A stretch of DNA of 14,550 bases from UBA9926 sp038131595 (lineage in GTDB: Bacteria; Pseudomonadota; Gammaproteobacteria; Pseudomonadales; Azotimanducaceae). This document shows, piece by piece, positions 7,011 through 14,550 of the stretch. The notes below the pieces were generated by a model. The model searched no databases. It was not told where the DNA came from and was given only the letters and a program-made list of their open reading frames with translations. The position numbers and the translations under genes are program-made. How positions within the stretch are numbered: the first letter of the stretch is position 1; each line of letters opens with the position of its first letter. The stretch lies in assembly GCA_038131595.1 (NCBI GenBank), contig JAYPPR010000010.1:1-14550 (forward strand), in the 5' to 3' direction.

Positions 7011-7875
7011 ATGAAATTTTCGAGTACTAATACCTACATTGCCACCGATGAATTACAAATGGCCGTGAACGCCGCAGTCACGCCAGAGCGACCACTGCTC
7101 ATTAAGGGTGAGCCAGGCACCGGTAAGACCATGCTTGCCGAGGAAGTGGCCAAGTCGTTGGACATGCCCATCATCGCTTGGAATATCAAATCGACCACGG
7201 AAAGCCCAGCAGGGCCTCTACGAATATGACGCGGTATCGCGCTTGCGCGATTCTCAGCTCGGTGACGATCGTGTTCACGATATCCGTAACTACATCGAGA
7301 AAGGCAAGCTGTGGGAAGCGTTTGAAGCCGACCAAAAAGTGGTATTGCTGATTGATGAGATCGACAAAGCCGACATTGAGTTCCCCAATGACCTGCTTCA
7401 AGAACTCGACAAGATGGAATTCTTTGTCTACGAGACTGGCGAGATGGTCAAAGCGAAGATTCGTCCGATCGTGATCATTACCTCAAATAACGAGAAAGAA
7501 TTGCCCGATGCCTTTTTGCGTCGCTGCTTCTTCCACTACATTAACTTCCCTGACCGTGAAACCATGCAGGAAATCGTTGATGTGCATTACCCAGCGATCA
7601 AGCAAGACCTGGTTAAAGAAGCGCTCGAGATTTTCTTTGATGTTCGAAAGGTGCCCGGCCTCAAGAAGAAGCCGTCTACTTCTGAACTGATCGATTGGCT
7701 GAAACTGCTCATGGCAGATGATATCCCTGAGGAAATCTTGACGAATCGTGACACGACCAAAGCCATTCCGCCGCTCTACGGAGCGCTTGTTAAGAACGAG
7801 CAGGACGTACAGTTGCTTGAACGATTAGCCTTTATGAATCGTAGACAATCAGGTAACTCTGGTGGTCAGTCTTAA
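7011..7875 (+). CDS. MoxR-family AAA+ ATPase, CoxD-like (one frameshift)
   Basis: A AAA+ ATPase of the MoxR branch (COG0714-type), usually paired with a VWA protein as a chaperone that remodels or matures a partner enzyme. ATG 7011 opens MKFSSTNTYIATDELQMAVN; AGGAAG at 6994-6999 is a rather distant ribosome site. Walker A is GEPGTGKT and Walker B is VVLLIDEIDKAD; sensor-1 is IITSNNEKELPDAFLRRC with the arginine finger region. The first frame ends as STTESPAG; the second resumes as AQQGLYEYDAVSRLRDSQLG. Removing one extra G at about 7199-7200 restores STTKAQQGLYEYD, the family sequence, and a 287-residue protein. This lesion is an insertion, unlike most in the window. The VWA partner follows 56 bases downstream. 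Confidence 0.9.
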
Positions 7876-7931
7876 GGTTTAACCGTCAATAGCTCTGTAC
7901 ACCGTGTCACTCGAGAAACAAGGAAGTCAGC

Positions 7932-9079
7932 ATGCTGATTAATTTCTTTTATGAACTGAAGAAGGCGCGCATCCCGGTGTCGATCACCGAGCTGCTTCAG
8001 TTGCTCGAAGTTTTAAAAGAAGGCTTGGTCTACGCGGACATTGATGAGTTCTACTACCTGAGCAGGATGGCACTCGTCAAAGATGAGAGGCACTTTGACA
8101 AGTTTGACCGCGCGTTTAGCACCTACTTCAAAGGGTTAGATGATTTATCTGGTCTGCTAGCGGCTTTGATTCCGGACGAGTATTTGCGCCGCGAATTTGA
8201 AAAATCCTGTCTGAGGAAGAACTCGAGAAAATTCAGGACTTGGGCGGTCTTGAGAAGTTGATTGAGGCGTTTAAGCGCGAGGTTGAAAGCAGCTCGCGGC
8301 GAGGGTGACAAAAAGATAAAGAAGGCAAGGGTCGAAACGGCAAAGGCGAAGAGGGCGATGATCGCAAAGGCAAGAAGCGTCGCGGGAAGCGCCAGTGGGA
8401 TAAGCGCGACTACAAGGCCTATGACGATAACGTCGAACTTGGCACGCGCGGCCTCAAAATCTCCCTTCGTCGGTTAAGAAAGCTCGCGCGGACGGGCGCA
8501 GATGATGAATTTGATATCGACAACACGATTCGCAAGACAGCCAAGAACGGCGGCCTGCTCGATATCATTATGCGACCTGAGCGGCGCAACACGGTCAAAG
8601 TGCTTCTCTTTTTGGATAACGGGGGATCAATGGATGCCCACGTTCGCGTCTGTGAGGAATTGTTCTCAGCGGCGCGATCCGAGTTCAAGCACTTAGAGAC
8701 GTATTACTTCCATAACTTTATCTACGACGGTGTTTGGAAAGAACACAAGCGCCGCATGAATGAGCGAATCGATACGTTCGATATCCTCAACCGCTACCAG
8801 CATGACTACAAAGTTATTTTCGTAGGTGACGCGACCATGGCGCCCTATGAGATCACGCATTCAGGGGGCAGTGTGGAGCACTGGAACGAGGAAGCGGGCG
8901 CCATTTGGATGCAGCGCGTACTCGATACCTTTGACAAGGTGATCTGGATTAACCCAACCCCTCAAGATACCTGGGAGTACTCAACATCGGTCGGTCTCAC
9001 GAAGAAACTAGTTGACGATCAGATGTTCCCACTCACGATCCGCGGTATCGAAGAAGGAATGAACTACTTATCCAAGTAG
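7932..9079 (+). CDS. CoxE-like VWA-domain protein (frame broken near 8206-8318)
   Basis: The von Willebrand factor A partner of the upstream ATPase (COG3825-type). ATG 7932 has AGGAAG at 7921-7926 and gives MLINFFYELKKARIPVSITE. The N-terminal helical domain runs through FYYLSRMALVKDERHFDKFD and LIPDEYLRREFEKS. One C missing near 8206 moves to LSEEELEKIQDLGGLEKL. A lysine/glycine-rich linker then carries an in-frame TGA at 8306-8308, probably from a compensating indel pair, because KAARGEGDKK is open in another frame there. After that it is continuous: WDKRDYKAYDD, LGTRGLKISLRRLRKLAR, MRPERRNTVKVLLFLD. The metal-site motif is DNGGSM and the C-terminus reads EGMNYLSK. Net one missing base gives 382 residues. 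No signal peptide, so cytoplasmic. Confidence 0.88.
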
Positions 9080-9151
9080 ACGACGGCGCCCGCTTCCACG
9101 GCTAGTTAACCAAGAGGCGTTCGGCGCGAAGCAGAGCTGAGGTAAAGCCGA

Positions 9152-12100
9152 ATGGCTTCTCAATCGCAGCGCCGCCTCAGAAAGTCCGATCTTGAGGCGG
9201 CCATGATCCGCCATCGATTCAAGCTAACCAAGCTTGCCTCTGGTCGTGGGCGAGGCGGCTCAGCCGAGCGACTACTCGCTGAATCTCAAGCCATGGTCAT
9301 GGCGAGGCAAGCTTTGGTGCCTCGCGTCTCTTTCCCGATGCGCTGCCGGTGAGTCAGCACCTAGAAACCATCACCGAGACGATCAAAGCAAACCAGGTGG
9401 TCATCATTGCGGGTGAGACTGGGTCTGGAAAAACCACGCAGTTGCCTAAAATGTGCCTCAATCTTGGCCGTGGGATTTACGGCACCATTGGACACACCCA
9501 GCCGCGCCGAGTGGCCGCGAGAACAGTGGCCGGGCGACTTGCAGAGGAGTTAGGCGTCCCCTTGGAGATACCGTTGGTTTTGAGGTTCGCTTCGGTGATC
9601 AAACCCGCGACACGACGCTTATCAAGGTGATGACCGACGGCATTTTGCTCGCTGAGACCCAGAGTGACCGGTTTCTTGAGCAATACGACACGCTCATCAT
9701 CGATGAAGCCCATGAGCGAAGTCTGAACATCGACTTTTGCTGGGTTATATCAAGCGGATATTGCCAAAGCGGCCTGACCTGAAGGTCATCATCACGTCCG
9801 CCACCATCGATGTTGAGCGTTTTTCAAAGCATTTTGGTAACGCCCCAGTCATTGAAGTGTCTGGACGGACCTACCCCGTTGAAATGCGGTACCGGCCCCT
9901 CGCTGAGACATCAAAGCGCGGCGACATGGATGCGCTCCATGCAGGCATCATGGATTGCTTGGATGAAGCACTAAAGCTCGAGAAGGGTCAGCGTGGGCCA
10001 GGCGCGGCACTGATCTTTCTCCCGGTGAGCGAGAAATTAGAGAAGTGGCGCAGGCGCTCCGGAGGAAATGGCGCGGTGAAGCCGAAATATTGCCGCTCTA
10101 TGCGCGGTTGACTAATGCTGAGCAAAATAAAGTGTTCGGTCGACTTCAGCAGTTCCGGGTCATTTTGGCGACCAACGTGGCTGAAACCTCCTTAACGGTT
10201 CCGGGTGTTCGCTATGTGATTGATCCTGGCACTGCGCGAATTTCTCGCTATAGCGTTGCATCGAAAGTGCAGCGGCTGCCCATCGAAGCGATTTCGCAAG
10301 CCAGCGCCAATCAGCGGGCTGGGAGAAGCGGCCGGGTGGCGGATGGCGTGTGTTTTCGCCTTTATGATGAGCAGGATTTTGATTCGAGGGCCGAGTTTAC
10401 GACGCCCGAGATCCTTCGAACTCACCTTGCAGCGGTCCTACTTCGGATGTTGTCTTTGAAACTTGGCGATCCCGCGAAGTTCCCTTTTATCGAGCGCCCT
10501 GAGCAGCGACAGATCGCGGATGGTTTTCAGCTCTTAAAAGAGCTTGGAGCCATCGATGATCAGCGTCAGCTTACGAAAGTTGGCCGGCAGGTGGCGAGGC
10601 TGCCCGTCGACCCGAGACTTGCGCGAATCATGATTGAGGCTGCGAGATTTGGGGCACTGAAAGAAATTGTAGTGATTGTGAGCGGACTCTCTATTCAAGA
10701 CCCGAGGGAAAGGCCGCAGCAATCTGAGCAGCAAGCTGACGAGCAGCATCGACAGTGGAATCACGAGCGATCCGACTTTAGCGATTACCTGTCGCTTTGG
10801 CAGGCGTTTGAGGCGGTGAGGCAGGAACAGACCCAGTCGCAAGTCCGGAAGTTCTGCAAAGCGCGGTTTTTGTCGTATTTGAGGATGCGCGAGTGGCGGG
10901 ACCTGCACACCCAGTTGATCCATGCGTGCCGAGAGCTGGGGCTTAAGATGAATCGCAACGCGGCGGACGAGCGCGACGTTCACAGAGCACTGCTCGCCGG
11001 TTACGTCACACAAGTGGCCGAGCGATCAAGTGAAGGGGACTATCTCGGCGCCCGCAATCGAAGGTACACGATATTTCCAGGATCCTCGCTCGCCAAGCGT
11101 AAACCTCGGTGGATCATGGCGGGCTCGCTGGTTGAAACGTCGCGGCTATTCGCGCGTACCGTCGCACAAGTTGAACCGGAATGGATTGAAGAGGCAGCAG
11201 CGCATCTCATCAAGCGCCGTTACTTCGACCCTTTTTCGACCCCAAGCGCGGGCAAGTACTGTGCTATGAGGAAGTGACGCTTTATGGCGTGGTGATCGTG
11301 AAGCGAAGGCTTCGAGACTATTCCGAGATCAATCCTGTCGAGGCAAGAGAGCATTTCATTCACGGTGGACTAGTGGAGCGGTCGATTGAGGGCCGTTACC
11401 CCTTTTGGAGCATAACCAGCGCGAATTGGACGCGGTTGAGGCGCTGGAAGCCAAGGCAAGAAAACGGGATTTGTTGGTTGAGAGTCGCTGGATATTCGAC
11501 TTCTATCATGAGCGCTTGCCGACACAGGTCCTGACCGAGACTGATCTCAAAACTTACTTGAAGCGAGATAAGCGTTAGACGCGGCATTACGCTTTGATCG
11601 CAAAGACATCATGCGCCGAGCGGCATCCGTCTCGGCGGAGGCATTTCCCGACAGTGTTCAGGTTGGCGAGAATGCGCTACCGCTCAATTATGAATTTGAC
11701 CCAACCGCTGATTCTGATGGTGTCTCGGTCGATATTCCGCTCGCGCTCCTTAATCAGGTTTCCAAGGAACAGTTGGATTGGTTGGTGCCTGGTCTTATTG
11801 GTGAAAAATGCCTAGCGCTGATTCGCTCATTACCGAAGTCGTTGAGACGCAACTTTGTTCCTGCGCCGCAGGTGGTTGAAGAGATATTGCCGGCGTTGGA
11901 TCAGTCCCAAGGAACGTTGAAAGAAGCGCTAGCCAGGCAACTGTTCCGTCGCTCTGCGGTGAAAATCGAAGTCAGTGACTTTCAGGTCGATCATCTCGAT
12001 AAGCATCTGTCGATGCTGGTGCGGCTCGTTGATGATGAAGGCAAGCTCGTCGCGGCTGGGCGGGATCTTGATGCGCTCTTTGAACAGCATCGCCAGACGA

Positions 12101-12974
12101 AAACGGGGCAAGGGTATCAACACGACCTTGAGCGTTCGGGTTGTACTGACTGGGAATTTGGCGAGATACCCGAATCGGTCAGCTTCGAGCAAAACGGGAT
12201 CAAGCTAAGAGGATTCCCTGGCCTCGTAGATGAATCGGTGTCGGTTGGAATGAAGGTGTTTGAGAACGCGCATGAGGCAGCGTTGTCTCACCGCCAAGGC
12301 GTCATTCGCTTGTTAAGGCTGCGTCTTAAGGATCAAGACAAGTATCTGGCAAAAAAGCTGACTGACTTATCCATGCTGGGCGTTTACTACAGCTCGCGAG
12401 GAGAGGGCGCGTCACTCGTGGACGCGGTTATCCAGGCGACCTTCCGGTTGACGCTGGTCGATGGGCAAGCCGAGGTGCGCGATGCCGCCGCATTCTCTGC
12501 GCGCGTTGATCAGCGCGGCCAACTCTTCGACGCCGGGCAGAAAATGGTCGCTACGCTGCTCTCGGCGCTAAAGCGCGCGAACGCGGTTGAAGAAAGAATG
12601 GCCAGCATGGCGGCGCCCGCCTTTGAGGAGGCTTTTCAAGACATCCGCGCGCATTTGGCATGGCTCTTCAGGGCAGGGTTTGTAGTGAATACGCCGCCTA
12701 AGTGGCTGATGGAATATGACCGGTATCTAGAGGGTATTGGCGTTCGCCTTGATAAGTTGCAGGGTCGGCTTGACAAGGATCGCGCAGCGCAGCTCGAGGT
12801 GAAGCGGTTTGAGGCTAAGCTGAATGAGGCTGGCCTTACTAGCGATGCCGTGAGTGAGTTTGAGGGCTGATACAAGAGTATCGGATATCGCTCTTCGCAC
12901 AGAAGATACGAACGAAAGTACCAGTCTCAACCAAGCGACTGGAGCAGGCATTGGCCCAAGCCATGCGCAACTAG
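9152..12974 (+). CDS. hrpA: ATP-dependent RNA helicase HrpA, DEAH-box (eight frameshifts)
   Basis: A large DEAH-box helicase; E. coli HrpA (1300 residues) acts in mRNA processing and rescue of stalled ribosomes. ATG 9152 has a GAGGT at 9138-9142. In order: GETGSGKTT (Walker A, about residues 88-96), HTQPRRVAARTVA, DEAH (185-188), ITSATID, LPLYARLTNAEQNKVF, ATNVAETSLTVPG, QRAGRSGRV. Then come the HA2/OB parts (LPVDPRLARI, LGARNRRYTIFPGS) and the HrpA-specific C-terminal domain (IPLALLNQV, LPKSLRRNFVPAP). Single missing bases sit near 9335, 9564, 9736, 10024, 11233, 11404, 11575 and 12865. Each restores a conserved motif, for example NIDFLLGYIKRILPKR and DPFFDPKRGQVLCYEEVTLYG. Restoring all eight gives exactly 1276 codons plus TAG at 12972. 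The nominal stop at 12868 is therefore premature. Confidence 0.94.
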
Positions 12975-13183
12975 ATGCCCCACGTTTGCTGCAGTTAGCG
13001 CGCTTTCGAACGCTATTTCAAATAAGAAAATAAGTAAGAAACTATCGAGTAGATGCCGGAGGAATGGGCTTCCTCGCTGGATCGCCCTGTTACGTAAACC
13101 TCGCTCTGCTACCTAAAGTGTGGCTTCTGCTCTAGATCGGCGGGGTCACTGCCACCAGTGTGATAAGCGCCGGCGTTGATCGC
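12975..13183. other. Convergent intergenic region between hrpA and the TerB-like gene
   Basis: About 209 bases with no supported gene. It holds an AT-rich patch near 13018-13040 and two small stems: GAGGAA-TGGGC-TTCCTC at 13059-13075 and CACTG-CCAC-CAGTG at 13147-13160. Neither has a clear U-tract on either strand. Confidence 0.45.
13059..13075. terminator. Possible hairpin between converging genes
   Basis: GAGGAA (13059-13064) and TTCCTC (13070-13075) form a perfect 6-bp stem with a 5-base loop, between converging hrpA and the TerB-like gene. A bidirectional terminator would be expected here, but the U-tract is lacking, so confidence is low. Confidence 0.25.
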
Positions 13184-13633
13184 CTAGTTGGCTCTCGCTT
13201 TTGCTCGAGCGTGCAGTACATCCGAGTGGTCGACATTCATTAAGCCCGCGATTCGGCGGATGATGTGATCCTCGTTTGCATCAATGCTCTCATCAGCAAG
13301 AGCTACATTCCACAGGTCCATGATTAGCTGCTTCTTCTCGCTGTAGCTGTACCGCGCGTTAATCACTTCCGTAAAGGCATAGAGGTCGTGGGCTTCTTCG
13401 CTGGTATCTTTTGCGAGTTCGACCAGGTCGCTAACCGCAGCTTCGTCAAGCTCCAGTCGTTTTCCCAGCTGCTGGAGCATGGCTTCCGCTTCGCTCGCCT
13501 CGAATGCTTGATCTGCCCGAGCCACTTCCATCATGAGCGCTGCGGTGGCAAGCGCGAGATCTCCCTCATGGCTCGCTTCGGGCTGATGGTCGGGGCTATT
13601 GGACGTAAACCAATCCACAACACGATTAAACAT
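13184..13633 (-). CDS. TerB-like tellurite-resistance-domain protein
   Basis: An intact 149-residue frame. The all-helical TerB fold is suggested by ALATAALMMEVARADQAFEASEAEAML, YSYSEKKQLIMDLWNVALADESIDANEDHIIRRIAGLM and a final VLHARAKAR, with paired acidic residues (ARADQAFEASE, ADESIDANED) as in metal-binding TerB/DjlA-type domains. The N-terminus (MFNRVVDWFTSN) resembles many stand-alone members of this group. ATG 13631-13633 has AAGGGAAG just upstream. It follows dusA after only 16 bases and is probably co-transcribed with it. There are no other ter genes in view, so tellurite resistance should not be inferred; function is unknown. Frame unbroken. Confidence 0.85.
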   Translation of the reverse strand: MFNRVVDWFTSNSPDHQPEASHEGDLALATAALMMEVARADQAFEASEAEAMLQQLGKRLELDEAAVSDLVELAKDTSEEAHDLYAFTEVINARYSYSEKKQLIMDLWNVALADESIDANEDHIIRRIAGLMNVDHSDVLHARAKARAN

Positions 13634-13649
13634 GGGCTTCCCTTATTGA

Positions 13650-14549
13650 TTATCCGGTTAATTGCTCGTCTGTTTGTACGAGTGCACAGGCTTGATCGAA
13701 CACCTCAATGCCTGCAAGTTCTTCGTACATATGTGTGCTGAGATAGCGCCGGTAGGCCCGCGCGCCTGGCTTTCCTTGGAATAAGGTCAGCAGGTGCCGG
13801 GTCATGTGTTTGAGCCGGGTCCCTTTGTCGAGTTCTTCCTCAAGATAGGCGCGATACTGCTCAATGATGCGCGCGCGATCGGAGATCGGATCACCAAAGA
13901 GGGCATGGTCAAGTGCATTCAAGGTCCATGGGTTGTCATAGATGGCTCGGCCCAGCATGGCCGCAGGCAAGTGTGACAAGGCTTCCTTGGTCTCCTCAAC
14001 GGTTTTGAGTCCGCCATTTATTGTAAAACGGGCGTCCGGGAAGGCAGTCGCGATGCGATACACGAAGTCGTATTTCAGTGGCGGGATTTCACGATTTTCC
14101 TTGGGCGACAATCCTTTCAGTACGGCTTTTCGAGCGTGAACAATGAAATCCCTGCAGCCCGCGTCATAGAGCGTGCTAATGAATGTGTGAAAGTCGTCAT
14201 AACTGTCTTGATCATCAATGCCGATGCGAGATTTGATGGTGACAGGGAGTGACGTTACTTCGCTCATCGCTTGGAAGCAGTCTGCGACGAGGTGAGGGGT
14301 TGCCATCAAGCAAGCACCGATGCCGCCTTCTTGAACGCGGTCGCTCGGGCACCCCACGTTCATGTTCACTTCTTGGTAACCAAAGGTTTCGGCTAATTTT
14401 GCGCAGCGGGCGAGTGCCATGGGCTCATTGCCGCCCAATTGAAGGGCAGCGGGCTCATCGGCCCGATGCTCTAAAAAGCGGTCAGGGTCGTTATTTAAAA
14501 GGGCACCGGTGGTCACCATTTCGGTGTAAAGCAGGGCTCTGGGCGAAAT
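13650..14549 (-). CDS. dusA: tRNA-dihydrouridine(20/20a) synthase DusA (5' end outside the window)
   Basis: An FMN-dependent enzyme reducing uridine in the tRNA D-loop. The frame stays open to the right edge, with ALLYTEMVTTGALL matching the conserved (A)LLYTEM(V/I)TTGA region, so the ATG at 14517-14519 is internal. About 40 N-terminal residues, including the usual MMDWTDRHCR, lie outside. Visible: LQLGGNEP, EVNMNVGCPSDRVQEGGIGACLM with the catalytic Cys in GCPS, KSRIGIDD, FIVHARKAVLKGLSPKENRE-IPPL, FTINGGL and MLGRAIYDNPW, all typical of DusA rather than DusB or DusC. The C-terminal helical domain ends at TAA 13650-13652. No frame lesions. It leads a two-gene unit with the TerB-like gene. 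Confidence 0.94.
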   Translation of the reverse strand: MSPRALLYTEMVTTGALLNNDPDRFLEHRADEPAALQLGGNEPMALARCAKLAETFGYQEVNMNVGCPSDRVQEGGIGACLMATPHLVADCFQAMSEVTSLPVTIKSRIGIDDQDSYDDFHTFISTLYDAGCRDFIVHARKAVLKGLSPKENREIPPLKYDFVYRIATAFPDARFTINGGLKTVEETKEALSHLPAAMLGRAIYDNPWTLNALDHALFGDPISDRARIIEQYRAYLEEELDKGTRLKHMTRHLLTLFQGKPGARAYRRYLSTHMYEELAGIEVFDQACALVQTDEQLTG

Positions 14550-14550
14550 T

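Noticed and set aside
3703..9279. A 15-base match, CCGAGCGACTACTCG, near 3703 and again near 9265.
   Set aside because: Both copies encode an ordinary ERLL in unrelated proteins (RecR and HrpA) and have no wider similarity; chance codon coincidence.
1158..12974. Widespread programmed ribosomal frameshifting or decoding by an altered code.
   Set aside because: Breaks lack shared slippery motifs and occur in unrelated genes at base runs of all four nucleotides; clean neighbouring genes use the standard code. Missing bases explain them more simply.
1158..12974. Genome decay (true pseudogenes), as in a symbiont.
   Set aside because: Protein segments between breaks are highly conserved with almost no other damage, and dnaX, needed for replication, is among the most broken. 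True decay would also show more substitutions and larger deletions.
1..14550. CRISPR arrays, insertion sequences, prophage or attachment sites.
   Set aside because: No direct-repeat array, transposase or integrase motif, or tRNA-flanked boundary was found; the gene content is ordinary chromosomal housekeeping.

Overview
The window looks like a housekeeping stretch of a gammaproteobacterial chromosome, moderately GC-rich by eye. The run dnaX-ybaB-recR-rnd-ycgL-ycgN, together with an HrpA-type DEAH helicase and DusA, is typical of Gammaproteobacteria. I cannot assign a genus from the sequence alone.

Layout, left to right. The tail of a PspC-like envelope-stress protein (+) ends at 139. A complete cytoplasmic glycerophosphodiester phosphodiesterase (ugpQ, -) occupies 337-1017. 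A divergent intergenic region leads into a tightly packed + strand block: dnaX (clamp-loader tau/gamma), ybaB (nucleoid-associated), recR (recombination mediator), rnd (RNase D), ycgL and ycgN. Its junctions abut or overlap (TAG/GTG, TTGA, ATGA), which suggests translational coupling. After about 260 noncoding bases comes a small membrane protein, then a MoxR-type AAA+ ATPase and a CoxE-like VWA protein, then the large helicase gene hrpA. On the - strand, converging on hrpA, are dusA (cut by the right edge) and a small TerB-like protein.

The dominant feature is not a new system but reading-frame damage. Nine of the ten + strand genes from dnaX to hrpA are broken by about 30 single-base indels; ycgN is the exception. 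Joining the segments gives well-conserved full-length proteins (for example, hrpA becomes exactly 1276 codons plus stop after restoring eight bases). Nearly all events are missing bases, often one base short in a G, C, A or T run; at least two look like extra bases, and one codon looks like a Trp-to-stop substitution. Essential genes such as dnaX carry the most lesions while the protein sequence between them is not decayed. The simplest reading is an uncorrected, deletion-prone long-read assembly rather than pseudogenes or programmed frameshifting. I therefore annotate whole genes across the breaks and mark each break.

Nothing I can see supports a previously undescribed system with confidence. 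The most biologically open item is the small three-helix membrane protein next to the MoxR/CoxE pair, with no carbon-monoxide dehydrogenase genes in view.
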